Source of the DNA: Alphaproteobacteria bacterium UBA1218
Lineage (GTDB): Bacteria > Pseudomonadota > Alphaproteobacteria > Rs-D84
Direction: 5' to 3'
Assembly (NCBI GenBank): GCA_002309215.1
Contig: DBXG01000033.1
Span: forward strand, 1-8,215
Length of the DNA stretch: 8,215 nt
Shown here: piece by piece, positions 1 to 6,281 of the stretch
Position numbering within the stretch: position 1 is the stretch's first letter
How the letters are laid out: each line of letters begins with the position of its first letter
Program-made: the position numbers and the translations under genes
The notes under the pieces: model-generated
What the model was told of the DNA's origin: nothing
The model's database searches: none
The model's input: only the letters and a program-made list of their open reading frames with translations

Positions 1-471
1 ATCGCAAATATGCGGGCTGGCAATCTAGATACTGCAAAAACAGGCACCCAGACATTGATTAAACGCCACCCAAAATCACCCTATTTCTATGAATTGTTGG
101 GGGACATAGAATATCAATATGGGCACTATGATGACAGTATTGACGCGTATGAACAAAGCCTGAAACTATCAGATAATGCGCCACAAATTGAAACTGCTTT
201 GGCATTGGTATTGTCTGAACGTAATAAACCTGGGGATACAGACCGCGCAGGCGAACTTTGCAGACGTGTTATATTAAATGAACCATCACCTTTGGCTTAT
301 TGGATTTTGGCACGCGTATCAAATGGCGCAACGGCGGACTGGGCAATGGCAGAGTTTTATAAAATGAACGGTGATGATAAAAACGCAAAAAAATATGCTA
401 AAACCGCACAAAAGAAAGCAAAAAAAGATTCCCCCGAATATATCAAATCTGGTGATATATTGAAAAAATAA
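1..471 (+). CDS. C-terminal part of a BepA-like M48 family metalloprotease with TPR repeats (5' truncated)
   Basis: The reading frame is open from base 1, so the gene begins outside the window; 156 C-terminal residues are visible and end at TAA. Visible residues about 27-58 form a TPR-like helix pair (SPYFYELLGDIEYQYG followed by DDSIDAYEQSL). A second repeat follows, then a lysine-rich tail (AKKYAKTAQKKAKKDSP) ending in GDILKK. The order 'PYFxELxGxIxxxxG', 'AYWILARV', 'AMAEFYKMNGDDKNA', then a 'SPxxxxxxDIL' end matches the C-terminal TPR region of periplasmic M48 proteases of the BepA/YfgC type. In that family the region helps engage the outer-membrane assembly machinery. The catalytic HExxH lies upstream of the window and cannot be checked, so a stand-alone TPR protein remains possible. 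No intrinsic terminator is visible before the next gene. Confidence 0.75.
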   Translation: MANMRAGNLDTAKTGTQTLIKRHPKSPYFYELLGDIEYQYGHYDDSIDAYEQSLKLSDNAPQIETALALVLSERNKPGDTDRAGELCRRVILNEPSPLAYWILARVSNGATADWAMAEFYKMNGDDKNAKKYAKTAQKKAKKDSPEYIKSGDILKK

Positions 472-475
472 AAAC

Positions 476-504
476 TTGAAAATGTATGGGAATTATATCA
501 TAAT
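476..504 (+). promoter_or_regulatory. Promoter for the small lipoprotein gene
   Basis: The -35 TTGAAA (476-481) lies 17 bp from the -10 CATAAT (499-504), each one mismatch from the sigma-70 consensus. Transcription would start near 511, giving a leader of about 26 nt before the ATG at 537. It begins 5 bp after the stop codon of the M48 gene. Confidence 0.6.
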
Positions 505-536
505 GGTCATCGGGTAAAAACCTAAAAGGAGAAAAC

Positions 537-680
537 ATGAAAAAAGTATTATTAGCATTGTTTGCTGTTTTGACATTGGCTGCTTGCACAGGTTCTTATA
601 AATCTGGCAACTGCGAATATGACTTCTTGTTGCACAAAGACATTTCTATTTCTAAATGGATTGGCAGCTGTGGCAGATAA
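537..680 (+). CDS. Small predicted lipoprotein (47 aa)
   Basis: The ATG at 537 follows a strong ribosome binding site, AGGAG at 527-531, with a 5-nt spacer. The protein starts with a lysine pair and a hydrophobic stretch ending in the lipobox LAAC (residues 14-17), so Cys17 is the predicted lipidated residue after signal peptidase II cleavage. The mature part is only 31 residues. It has two further cysteines (Cys26 and Cys45) that could form a disulfide in the periplasm, and it ends in CGR. Position +2 of the mature protein is Thr, not Asp, so by the E. coli rule it would go to the outer membrane. It has its own promoter and terminator, as expected for an independently expressed small lipoprotein. 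I do not recognise the mature sequence and give no function. Confidence 0.8.
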   Translation: MKKVLLALFAVLTLAACTGSYKSGNCEYDFLLHKDISISKWIGSCGR

Positions 681-693
681 TTATATAACAGTT

Positions 694-723
694 AAAAAGC
701 ACCCACGATTGTGGGTGTTTTTT
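694..723. terminator. Bidirectional intrinsic terminator between convergent genes
   Basis: A 7-bp stem, CACCCAC (700-706) and GTGGGTG (711-717), has the 4-nt loop GATT. It is flanked by an A-run on the left (694-698) and a T-run on the right (718-723), so it reads as a terminator on both strands. On the plus strand it lies 19 nt past the lipoprotein stop. On the minus strand it follows directly on the stop codon of the ABC transporter gene at 722-724. Confidence 0.85.
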
Positions 724-2521
724 ATTTATGTTTTTCTTCTTGCAAAAATCCACCAGATTGCATTTGCCATAATTGGTAATATTTACCCTTTTTACGCAAT
801 AATTGCTGGTGCGTTCCTTGCTCTACTATAATACCTTTGTCCAGCACTATGATTCTGTCCATATTACGTAATGTTGATAATCTGTGCGCGATTGCTATCG
901 TCGTTCTGCCCTTTGACAATTTCTCAAACGATTCCTGAATTGCAACTTCGGTTTCACTGTCCAGCGCAGACGTTGCTTCGTCCAGTACCAATATTGGTGC
1001 GTCTTTCAAGAATGCACGCGCTATGGCTATACGTTGTCTTTGTCCGCCTGACAATTTGATACCTTTATCGCCAACCAAAGAATTGTATTTCTTTTCCGTT
1101 GCCATAATAAAGTCATCAGCAGATGCACTTTTTGCAGCTTTACGAATTTCAGCCTTGGTTGCACCAAATTTACCGTACCCAATATTTTCACCGATTGTTC
1201 GATTAAACATAGACGGATCTTGGGGTATAAATGCAATTTGTGAACGCAAAGAATCTTGTGTAATATCGCTTATATCTTGCCCATCAATTAAAATCTGACC
1301 ACGTTTTGGTTCATAAAACCGCATCAGCAAATTGACCAATGTTGTTTTACCAGCACCGCTGGAACCAACAATACCAACACGTTCGCCAGGTTTGATACGC
1401 AACATTAAATCTGTCAGCACAGGGCGATTACGATACCCAAATGCAATATGCTTGAATTCTATCATGCCATTCTTGACCACTAAATCTGGTGCATTTGGTT
1501 TATCAGTGATTGCAATCGGCATAACTAAATCTTTATATGCTTTTTTTGCTTTACCAGTAAATTCTATCATATCAGGCAATAACTTTATTATTTGGTTTAT
1601 AGCATCCATAACAAAATAATATACCGAGAGAGTATACACTACATCTGCTATTTGCAACTGCCCACGTTGGTATAAAATCACACACAATGCAATAGTACAA
1701 CCGTATAAAACGCCCCATAAATACATTGGCAAAGCCCAAAACAATCTTTGTGCATAGCGCAACCCCATAGTTAAATTAACAAATTTTGAGCGATGTTCTA
1801 CTAAAGATTCTTCTTCTTTCTTAGCACCAGCAAAATATTTGACAATGGAATAATTAGAAAAACTGTCTACCAATTTGCCGTTCAATGTGCTCCCCGCACC
1901 AGAAGCATCCTCACTCGACTTCTTCACCAATTTTTTAAAACGCCACGCGTATAACCCACGCGAAATAATTGCAAAAACAAATAGCAAGGCAACATATTTA
2001 TTCAATCCTATTAACATTCCACCGTTTACCAATATAATCATACAGGTTCCAACAACATGGAACAACATATAAAAAACGCTGAAACCATCCGCAACATAAC
2101 TAATTTGACTGTTTATGGAACCTGCCATTTTACTGGTCCAAAAGGACATAGACTGTTTATGAACATAATTGGTTAATGTTTCTGATATACGCTGTTTAAT
2201 TTTGGGTTCACTGTGCGACCATAATGTATTTTCAACCAACCACGTAGAAGATGCCATAATTTGAACCATAACTGCCAACAAAATCGTAGGTAATGCATAC
2301 TTTAACAAATTCACAGATACCGATGGTGCGTTTTCAAATATCTGAATAACCAAACGTTCCATATATGGCATGAAAACGTCACACAAATAATTAACCATCA
2401 ACATAAACACCCATATACTTAATATCTTTCTGAATCCCCGCACTGCATATTCACAATAAAAACTCCACAGTGGCGAAGGCAATGTCATCGTATCGGCTGA
2501 TTTTTTAGTTCTTAAACGCAT
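722..2521 (-). CDS. ABC exporter half-transporter, fused membrane and ATPase domains (MsbA-like)
   Basis: This 599-residue protein has a type IV exporter fold. An N-terminal membrane domain (about residues 30-320, roughly six hydrophobic segments) is followed by an ATP-binding domain (about 350-585). All nucleotide-binding motifs are intact: A-loop Tyr363, Walker A GSSGAGKT (386-393), Q-loop Gln434, signature LSGGQ (490-494), Walker B ILVLDE with Glu515, D-loop SALD (518-521) and H-loop His546. It should therefore be an active ATPase that works as a homodimer in the inner membrane. The substrate cannot be told from sequence; lipid, drug or peptide export are all possible. I chose the ATG at 2521 because AGGA (2528-2531) lies 6 nt upstream. 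An in-frame TTG ten codons earlier has no such site. The gene converges on the lipoprotein gene and diverges from the SIMPL gene. Confidence 0.93.
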   Translation of the reverse strand: MRLRTKKSADTMTLPSPLWSFYCEYAVRGFRKILSIWVFMLMVNYLCDVFMPYMERLVIQIFENAPSVSVNLLKYALPTILLAVMVQIMASSTWLVENTLWSHSEPKIKQRISETLTNYVHKQSMSFWTSKMAGSINSQISYVADGFSVFYMLFHVVGTCMIILVNGGMLIGLNKYVALLFVFAIISRGLYAWRFKKLVKKSSEDASGAGSTLNGKLVDSFSNYSIVKYFAGAKKEEESLVEHRSKFVNLTMGLRYAQRLFWALPMYLWGVLYGCTIALCVILYQRGQLQIADVVYTLSVYYFVMDAINQIIKLLPDMIEFTGKAKKAYKDLVMPIAITDKPNAPDLVVKNGMIEFKHIAFGYRNRPVLTDLMLRIKPGERVGIVGSSGAGKTTLVNLLMRFYEPKRGQILIDGQDISDITQDSLRSQIAFIPQDPSMFNRTIGENIGYGKFGATKAEIRKAAKSASADDFIMATEKKYNSLVGDKGIKLSGGQRQRIAIARAFLKDAPILVLDEATSALDSETEVAIQESFEKLSKGRTTIAIAHRLSTLRNMDRIIVLDKGIIVEQGTHQQLLRKKGKYYQLWQMQSGGFLQEEKHK

Positions 2522-2650
2522 TTTCAATCCTTTTTTATCAAGGTTAAACAAAACAACCCGTCAATCAGACAGATTGTCGGTTAAATTGTTTCCAAAAACT
2601 AAACGCAAACATACATATTGGAAAAGATTCCCAAATGGTTGATAGCGGAT

Positions 2651-2679
2651 ATTGTACATCATAGGAAAAAATTTATCCA
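2651..2679 (-). promoter_or_regulatory. Candidate promoter for the ABC transporter gene
   Basis: Read on the minus strand, TGGATA (2674-2679) lies 17 bp from TACAAT (2651-2656), matching the consensus at 4/6 and 5/6 positions. It would give a leader of about 124 nt. Its -35 is 11 bp from the -35 of the rightward promoter, so the two would be back to back. No better match lies closer to the start codon. Confidence 0.35.
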
Positions 2680-2690
2680 GTTTTTTCTGA

Positions 2691-2719
2691 TTGATATACA
2701 TGTGCATTGTTGTTATAAT
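2691..2719 (+). promoter_or_regulatory. Strong promoter for the SIMPL-domain gene
   Basis: The -35 TTGATA (2691-2696) is separated by 17 bp from a perfect -10 TATAAT (2714-2719). TGT directly before the -10 also makes it an extended -10. Transcription would start near 2726, leaving a leader of about 16 nt that holds little more than the ribosome binding site GGGGG (2731-2735). Confidence 0.8.
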
Positions 2720-2741
2720 TGCTGTGTTGTGGGGGATAACA

Positions 2742-3488
2742 ATGAAAATATCTGAAAAAATTAAGTCTAAATCAGTTTTATTTGGTATCGTGTTGGCGTT
2801 CGGTGTGGCGCTGGGCGGGTTCTTTATTGGCGATGGAATATATGAATCATTAAATCGCAGGACAGTGACGGTAAAGGGTTTGGCAGAAATGGATGTTGTG
2901 GCTGATACTGCCGTTTGGAATATAAAATTCAATCGTGTTGGTCGTGATTTGGCACGTGTTCAATCGGATATTGATAACGACATTAAAAAGACGCGTGCTT
3001 TTTTAATAGAAAACGGGTTCAAGGATTCTGAACTGCAAAACCTGCGTGTTCAGGTGCGTGATAAATTTGCAGGCTATTCTGATGCACAACGTCAGGGCGA
3101 AGAACAAAATGACAGATATGTTGTTGAAACGGGTGTAATGGTTCGTTCGACATCTGTTGATTTGGTTGATTCGGCATCACGCAAAATGGGCGACCTGGTC
3201 CGACAAGGTGTCACAGTGACAGAAGATTATGCTGGTCCGATTTATTTGTTCAATGGTCTGAATGATATCAAAATAAAGATGATAGAGGCTGCAACCAAAA
3301 ACGCAACTGCTGCGGGTGAGCAATTTGCCAAAGATGCAGATGCTAAATTGGGAAAAATTCAGTCTGCTAACCAGGGTGTATTCAGCATTTCTGCACGCGA
3401 TCAAACTGATGCATGGTCTGATAATGAAAAGCAGGCAATAAATAAACGTGTTCGTGTGGTATCAACAATAACGTTTTATTTACGCTAG
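2742..3488 (+). CDS. SIMPL (DUF541) domain protein, membrane-anchored
   Basis: The 248-residue protein starts with a short basic segment and one hydrophobic helix (about residues 11-33). No clear signal peptidase site is visible, so it is probably an inner-membrane anchor with a periplasmic domain. The rest (about 40-246) fits the SIMPL family (E. coli YggE, Brucella BP26). It opens with the typical TVTVKGLAEMDVVADTAVW strand, has a central 'LRVQVRDKFAGY' region and closes with an 'INKRVRVVSTITFYL' strand. Family members have been linked to oxidative-stress tolerance and can form ring-shaped oligomers; no biochemical activity is firmly assigned. I chose the ATG at 2742 because GGGGG lies 6 nt upstream and the promoter would start transcription near 2726. 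An in-frame TTG at 2691 lies upstream of that start. The gene is monocistronic, closed by a terminator 5 bp after the stop. Confidence 0.88.
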   Translation: MKISEKIKSKSVLFGIVLAFGVALGGFFIGDGIYESLNRRTVTVKGLAEMDVVADTAVWNIKFNRVGRDLARVQSDIDNDIKKTRAFLIENGFKDSELQNLRVQVRDKFAGYSDAQRQGEEQNDRYVVETGVMVRSTSVDLVDSASRKMGDLVRQGVTVTEDYAGPIYLFNGLNDIKIKMIEAATKNATAAGEQFAKDADAKLGKIQSANQGVFSISARDQTDAWSDNEKQAINKRVRVVSTITFYLR

Positions 3489-3492
3489 TCAT

Positions 3493-3518
3493 ACCGCCCA
3501 AACGGGCGGTGTTTTTTT
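3493..3518 (+). terminator. Intrinsic terminator of the SIMPL gene
   Basis: The stem ACCGCCC (3493-3499) and GGGCGGT (3504-3510), with loop AAAC, is followed by G and a run of seven T (3512-3518). It begins 5 bp after the stop codon. Confidence 0.9.
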
Positions 3519-3529
3519 GTTGATTTTAC

Positions 3530-3557
3530 GTGACAAATCGATTTTTTAGTTTATAGT
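3530..3557 (+). promoter_or_regulatory. Promoter of the paralogous small-gene pair
   Basis: The -35 GTGACA (3530-3535) lies 16 bp from the -10 TATAGT (3552-3557), each one mismatch from consensus. Transcription would start near 3564, just upstream of the ribosome binding site GAGG (3568-3571). The promoter begins 12 bp after the preceding terminator's T-run, so the gene pair should be an independent unit. Confidence 0.6.
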
Positions 3558-3579
3558 GTGCGTAAAAGAGGTGTAAAAA

Positions 3580-3897
3580 ATGACAAACAATGAAATTATA
3601 ACAGAAGAATATATTGACCAAATTCTGAAAAACAAAGTTATCACCGCAAAAGATATTTATGCGATTAACAATACAAAAACAAATCGCCAAAGATACATTA
3701 ACAAAATTTGTCTTGCTTTTGCTGATAATGATATGCGGTTGGATTCTTTGGATTCATGGGAAGCATTCTGCAACGTGATATATAAAAAGTCTAGTTTTAG
3801 TGAAAGCATCAAGTATAACGCATATTCTAATGCTTATAACAAACAACTAGAAATGTTACGTGGTACGCGCAAACAAGCGAACAATAACGGCAGATAA
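3580..3897 (+). CDS. Unknown small protein, first of two tandem paralogs (105 aa)
   Basis: I do not recognise this family. The protein is hydrophilic, with no signal peptide or membrane segment, so it is probably cytoplasmic. It looks mostly helical, with likely helices around residues 24-31, 36-50, 57-69 and 74-90. It aligns with the next gene product over most of its length: shared 'N-K-x-(x)-IT', 'RQxxIN', 'AFA', 'DSW', 'NAY' and the final four residues NNGR. By eye about 21 of 57 residues are identical in the core. Relative to the neighbour it has about 16 extra N-terminal residues and a short insert (LRGTRKQA) before the C-terminus. The ATG at 3580 is preceded by GAGG with an 8-nt spacer. 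The paralogy and the dedicated promoter and terminator support a real gene. No function is assigned. Confidence 0.78.
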   Translation: MTNNEIITEEYIDQILKNKVITAKDIYAINNTKTNRQRYINKICLAFADNDMRLDSLDSWEAFCNVIYKKSSFSESIKYNAYSNAYNKQLEMLRGTRKQANNNGR

Positions 3898-3907
3898 AAT
3901 ATGTTTT

Positions 3908-3924
3908 TGTCTGTGGCTCAGACA
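3908..3924 (+). other. Small hairpin upstream of the second paralog's ribosome binding site
   Basis: The inverted repeat TGTCTG (3908-3913) and CAGACA (3919-3924) has loop TGGCT. It lies in the 41-bp gap between the two small genes and ends 5 nt before GAGG (3930-3933). No T-run follows, so it is not a terminator. It could affect mRNA stability or translation of the second gene, but a 6-bp stem can also arise by chance. Confidence 0.4.
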
Positions 3925-3938
3925 CAAAAGAGGATAAA

Positions 3939-4190
3939 ATGATAAACAAAAAACTTATAACCAGGGATGATATTTTGGCGACTGTAAGTATCCAAGACAC
4001 TTCTGAGAGACAGCATCGCATTAACGATATTGTCATCGCTTTTGCAAATAAGACTGTGCAATTTGAATCCTCTGACAGTTGGAGTGAGTATTACGAATTG
4101 ATACACACAAAAACTAATTTAAGCCACGAATTAAAGAAAAAAGCCTTTTTCAATGCTTATGACAGTCAGATGCGCAATAACGGTAGATAG
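3939..4190 (+). CDS. Unknown small protein, second of two tandem paralogs (83 aa)
   Basis: This is a compact version of the upstream neighbour and likewise of no family I recognise. It starts almost directly at the conserved core (NKKLITRDDI), continues through 'RQHRINDIVIAFA' and 'SSDSW', and ends in 'NAYDSQMRNNGR', with no insert before the shared NNGR terminus. It has no signal peptide or membrane segment, is rich in charged residues and is predicted helical. GAGG (3930-3933) with a 5-nt spacer precedes the ATG. The leader context 'aaaagagg' also precedes the first gene, so the duplicated unit may include the ribosome binding site. No separate promoter stands out in the gap, so co-transcription with the first gene is likely. 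The divergence between the copies suggests an old duplication kept by selection. Confidence 0.78.
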   Translation: MINKKLITRDDILATVSIQDTSERQHRINDIVIAFANKTVQFESSDSWSEYYELIHTKTNLSHELKKKAFFNAYDSQMRNNGR

Positions 4191-4213
4191 TGGCAAAAAC
4201 ATATCTTATAATG

Positions 4214-4240
4214 CACCGCCGAAAATGGCGGTGTTTTTTT
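4214..4240 (+). terminator. Intrinsic terminator of the paralog pair
   Basis: The stem CACCGCC (4214-4220) and GGCGGTG (4227-4233), with loop GAAAAT, is followed by seven T (4234-4240). It lies 23 bp after the stop of the second small gene. Its right arm and T-run are identical over 14 bp to those of the terminator at 3493-3518. Confidence 0.9.
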
Positions 4241-4249
4241 ATTAAACGC

Positions 4250-4278
4250 TTGCACAAAATTTGTGGATTTTCTATAAT
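4250..4278 (+). promoter_or_regulatory. Promoter of ligA
   Basis: The -35 region TTGCAC (4250-4255) is 17 bp from a perfect -10 TATAAT (4273-4278). The expected start of transcription, about 7 nt past the -10, falls at or next to the ligA ATG at 4285. The inverted repeat CACAAA-A-TTTGTG (4253-4265) overlaps the -35 and spacer. Confidence 0.7.
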
Positions 4279-4284
4279 CCATGT

Positions 4285-6267
4285 ATGGCAAAAATTGCAG
4301 ACCTGTTTATTCGTTCTGAACATGCAGATTTAATGAAGAAATTAAATGCATGGGATATTGCGTATCACCAAAATGATGCGCCCGTTGTTGACGATGCGAC
4401 ATATGATGAAGCAAAAAATCGTATTCTGGAAATTGAATCAGAATACCCTGAATTGGCGCTTAACGGCTATTCCACACATGTCGGCGCGGCAGTTTCTGAT
4501 AAATTCCAATCGTATCCGCATACTATACCAATGTTGTCGATATCTGATGTGTTTAGTGAATCTGAGTTTTCAGATTGGTATAACAAGTTATCTGACAAGC
4601 ATGTTTTTATTGAATTAAAGGTTGATGGTCTGTCTTTTTCTGCACGTTATGAAAATGGAATCTTGGTTCGCGGGCTTACACGTGGCAGCGGTATTATGGG
4701 CGAAGATATTACTGCAAATTTGCGTACTATACCCGACATCCCCAAAAAATTATCTGGCGATTTTCCAGAGATATTAGATGTTCGGGGCGAAGTTTATATG
4801 TCGCGCGCAGATTTTATCGCGTTAAATGAAACATCAGACAAAAAATTTGCAAATCCGCGTAATGCGGCGGCTGGTTCTTTGCGTCAACTGAATCCTGCAA
4901 TTACAGCGTCAAGAAAATTGAGCGCGTTTGGTTATACCTATGGCGAAGTATCATCAAAAAATTGGGACACCCAGTCTGAATATTTTACAAAGTTAGAATC
5001 TTGGGGATTCAAGACTACTGCAAAATGGGCAAAACTTGCAGATTCTGTTTCTGGGGTTCAAGATTGGTATAATGAAATAATGTTGCATCGGGACGAGATA
5101 CCGTTTGATATCGACGGCCTGGTTATCAAGGTGAATTCCATAGCCATCCAGAAAAAAATGGGTGCACGCGCGAACAGTCCGCGTTGGGAAATTGCTTATA
5201 AATTCCCTGCGGCACGTGGTATAACGAAATTAAACGCCATTACTGTTCAGGTTGGACGGACTGGGGTTTTAACACCTGTGGCAGAATTAGAACCTATAAA
5301 TATTGGCGGGGTTCTGGTTTCACGCGCAACATTACATAATGCAGATGAAATTGCACGTTTACGCGTTCGTGTTGGCGACAAAGTCATTGTTCAACGTGCT
5401 GGCGATGTTATTCCGCAAATTGTTGGTATTGCAGAAAGTTCTGAAAACTCTGTACCGTTTGTATTTCCAAATGTGTGTCCGGTGTGTGGTGGCGCTGTGG
5501 TTCAGGAATCTGGTGCTGTTGCACGTCGATGTGTAAACTCTTTGGCGTGTCCTGCACAAATACGTGGCGAATTAGAACATTTTGTATCACGACATGCTTT
5601 TGATATCGAAGGGTTGGGCGAAAAACAAATTGAATTATTTACCCGTTTGGGTTGGGTGTCTCAGGCTGCAGATATATTTACTTTGATTGAAAGGCATGGT
5701 GACGAAATGCGTTCATTGGACGGATTCGGCGATAAATCTGTGAACAAGTTATCTGAATCGATTGAGCGCGCACGTAATGTAGATTTGAATCGTTTAATTT
5801 ATGCGATTGGCGTGCCTGATGTTGGTGAAGTGACCGCTAAAATCTTGGCACGTGAATTTGGTTCTTTGGACAAGTTGCGCAATGCATCTTTGGAACGTCT
5901 AACAGAAATTGACGGTATCGGTGATACTATGGCACGTGAAATTGTTTCGTTCTTTGCAGATTATCATTCTATGTCTGCATTGGATAATTTATTGAAACAA
6001 ATAACTGTAAAAAATCCAGAATCTGTCGTTATTGAAAATAATTTATTAAACGGCAAACGTGTTGTTTTGACGGGAACACTTACAAAATATACGCGTGATG
6101 AAGCCAAAGCAATTCTGGAACGTTATGGCGCAAAACCTCAATCCAGTGTTTCCGCAAAAACAGATATTGTTATTGCAGGTGCTTCTGCAGGTTCTAAATT
6201 GGCAGATGCTGAAAAGTTGGGAATAACAATTTGGTCTGAATCAGATCTGGAAAACGCAATTAAATAA
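4285..6267 (+). CDS. ligA: NAD-dependent DNA ligase LigA
   Basis: LigA seals nicks between Okazaki fragments and in repair, using NAD+ as the AMP donor. The 660-residue protein is full length and all domains are present. Domain Ia (about 1-60) has the 'AYHQNDAPVVDDATYDE' NAD-binding motif. The adenylation domain has the catalytic lysine in KVDG (Lys112), RGEV (168-171), 'ANPRNAAAGSLRQL' (189-202) and the 'DIDGLVIKV' motif (275-283). The OB fold contains 'QVGRTGVLTPVAEL' (322-335). A four-cysteine zinc site follows (Cys398, Cys401, Cys416, Cys422), then helix-hairpin-helix repeats (about 435-575) and a C-terminal BRCT domain (about 585-660). The ATG at 4285 gives the normal family N-terminus. 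No ribosome binding site precedes it and the promoter -10 ends 6 nt upstream, so translation is probably leaderless. The next gene starts 14 bp after the stop. Confidence 0.97.
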   Translation: MAKIADLFIRSEHADLMKKLNAWDIAYHQNDAPVVDDATYDEAKNRILEIESEYPELALNGYSTHVGAAVSDKFQSYPHTIPMLSISDVFSESEFSDWYNKLSDKHVFIELKVDGLSFSARYENGILVRGLTRGSGIMGEDITANLRTIPDIPKKLSGDFPEILDVRGEVYMSRADFIALNETSDKKFANPRNAAAGSLRQLNPAITASRKLSAFGYTYGEVSSKNWDTQSEYFTKLESWGFKTTAKWAKLADSVSGVQDWYNEIMLHRDEIPFDIDGLVIKVNSIAIQKKMGARANSPRWEIAYKFPAARGITKLNAITVQVGRTGVLTPVAELEPINIGGVLVSRATLHNADEIARLRVRVGDKVIVQRAGDVIPQIVGIAESSENSVPFVFPNVCPVCGGAVVQESGAVARRCVNSLACPAQIRGELEHFVSRHAFDIEGLGEKQIELFTRLGWVSQAADIFTLIERHGDEMRSLDGFGDKSVNKLSESIERARNVDLNRLIYAIGVPDVGEVTAKILAREFGSLDKLRNASLERLTEIDGIGDTMAREIVSFFADYHSMSALDNLLKQITVKNPESVVIENNLLNGKRVVLTGTLTKYTRDEAKAILERYGAKPQSSVSAKTDIVIAGASAGSKLADAEKLGITIWSESDLENAIK

Positions 6268-6281
6268 TCGTGGGGGCGGTT

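Noticed and set aside
619..831. A 70-codon plus-strand frame starting inside the lipoprotein gene
   Set aside because: It runs through the bidirectional terminator and into the 3' end of the ABC transporter on the other strand; it has no ribosome binding site.
2522..2551. Ten-codon N-terminal extension of the ABC transporter from a TTG codon
   Set aside because: The ATG at 2521 has AGGA at good spacing, and that site lies within the proposed extension.
2562..2576. Hairpin CAATC/GATTG in the ABC transporter leader as a riboswitch or attenuator
   Set aside because: A 5-bp stem in AT-rich sequence with no T-run and no recognisable riboswitch core is within chance expectation.
2561..2932. A 123-codon minus-strand reading frame across the divergent region and the SIMPL gene start
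   Set aside because: It covers the strong rightward promoter and the SIMPL coding strand, has low-complexity antisense-like composition, and has no ribosome binding site I can see.
3580..4190. Toxin-antitoxin interpretation of the small gene pair
   Set aside because: The two products are homologous to each other, the genes do not overlap, and no toxin or DNA-binding motif is evident.
4261..4284. Extension of ligA to a TTG at 4261
   Set aside because: The extension would encode the promoter -10 itself and adds residues absent from LigA proteins.
2948..5940. Recurrent GGCACGTG as an uptake or regulatory motif
   Set aside because: The copies I noticed lie in coding frames as Ala-Arg codons (GCA CGT), explained by codon preference.
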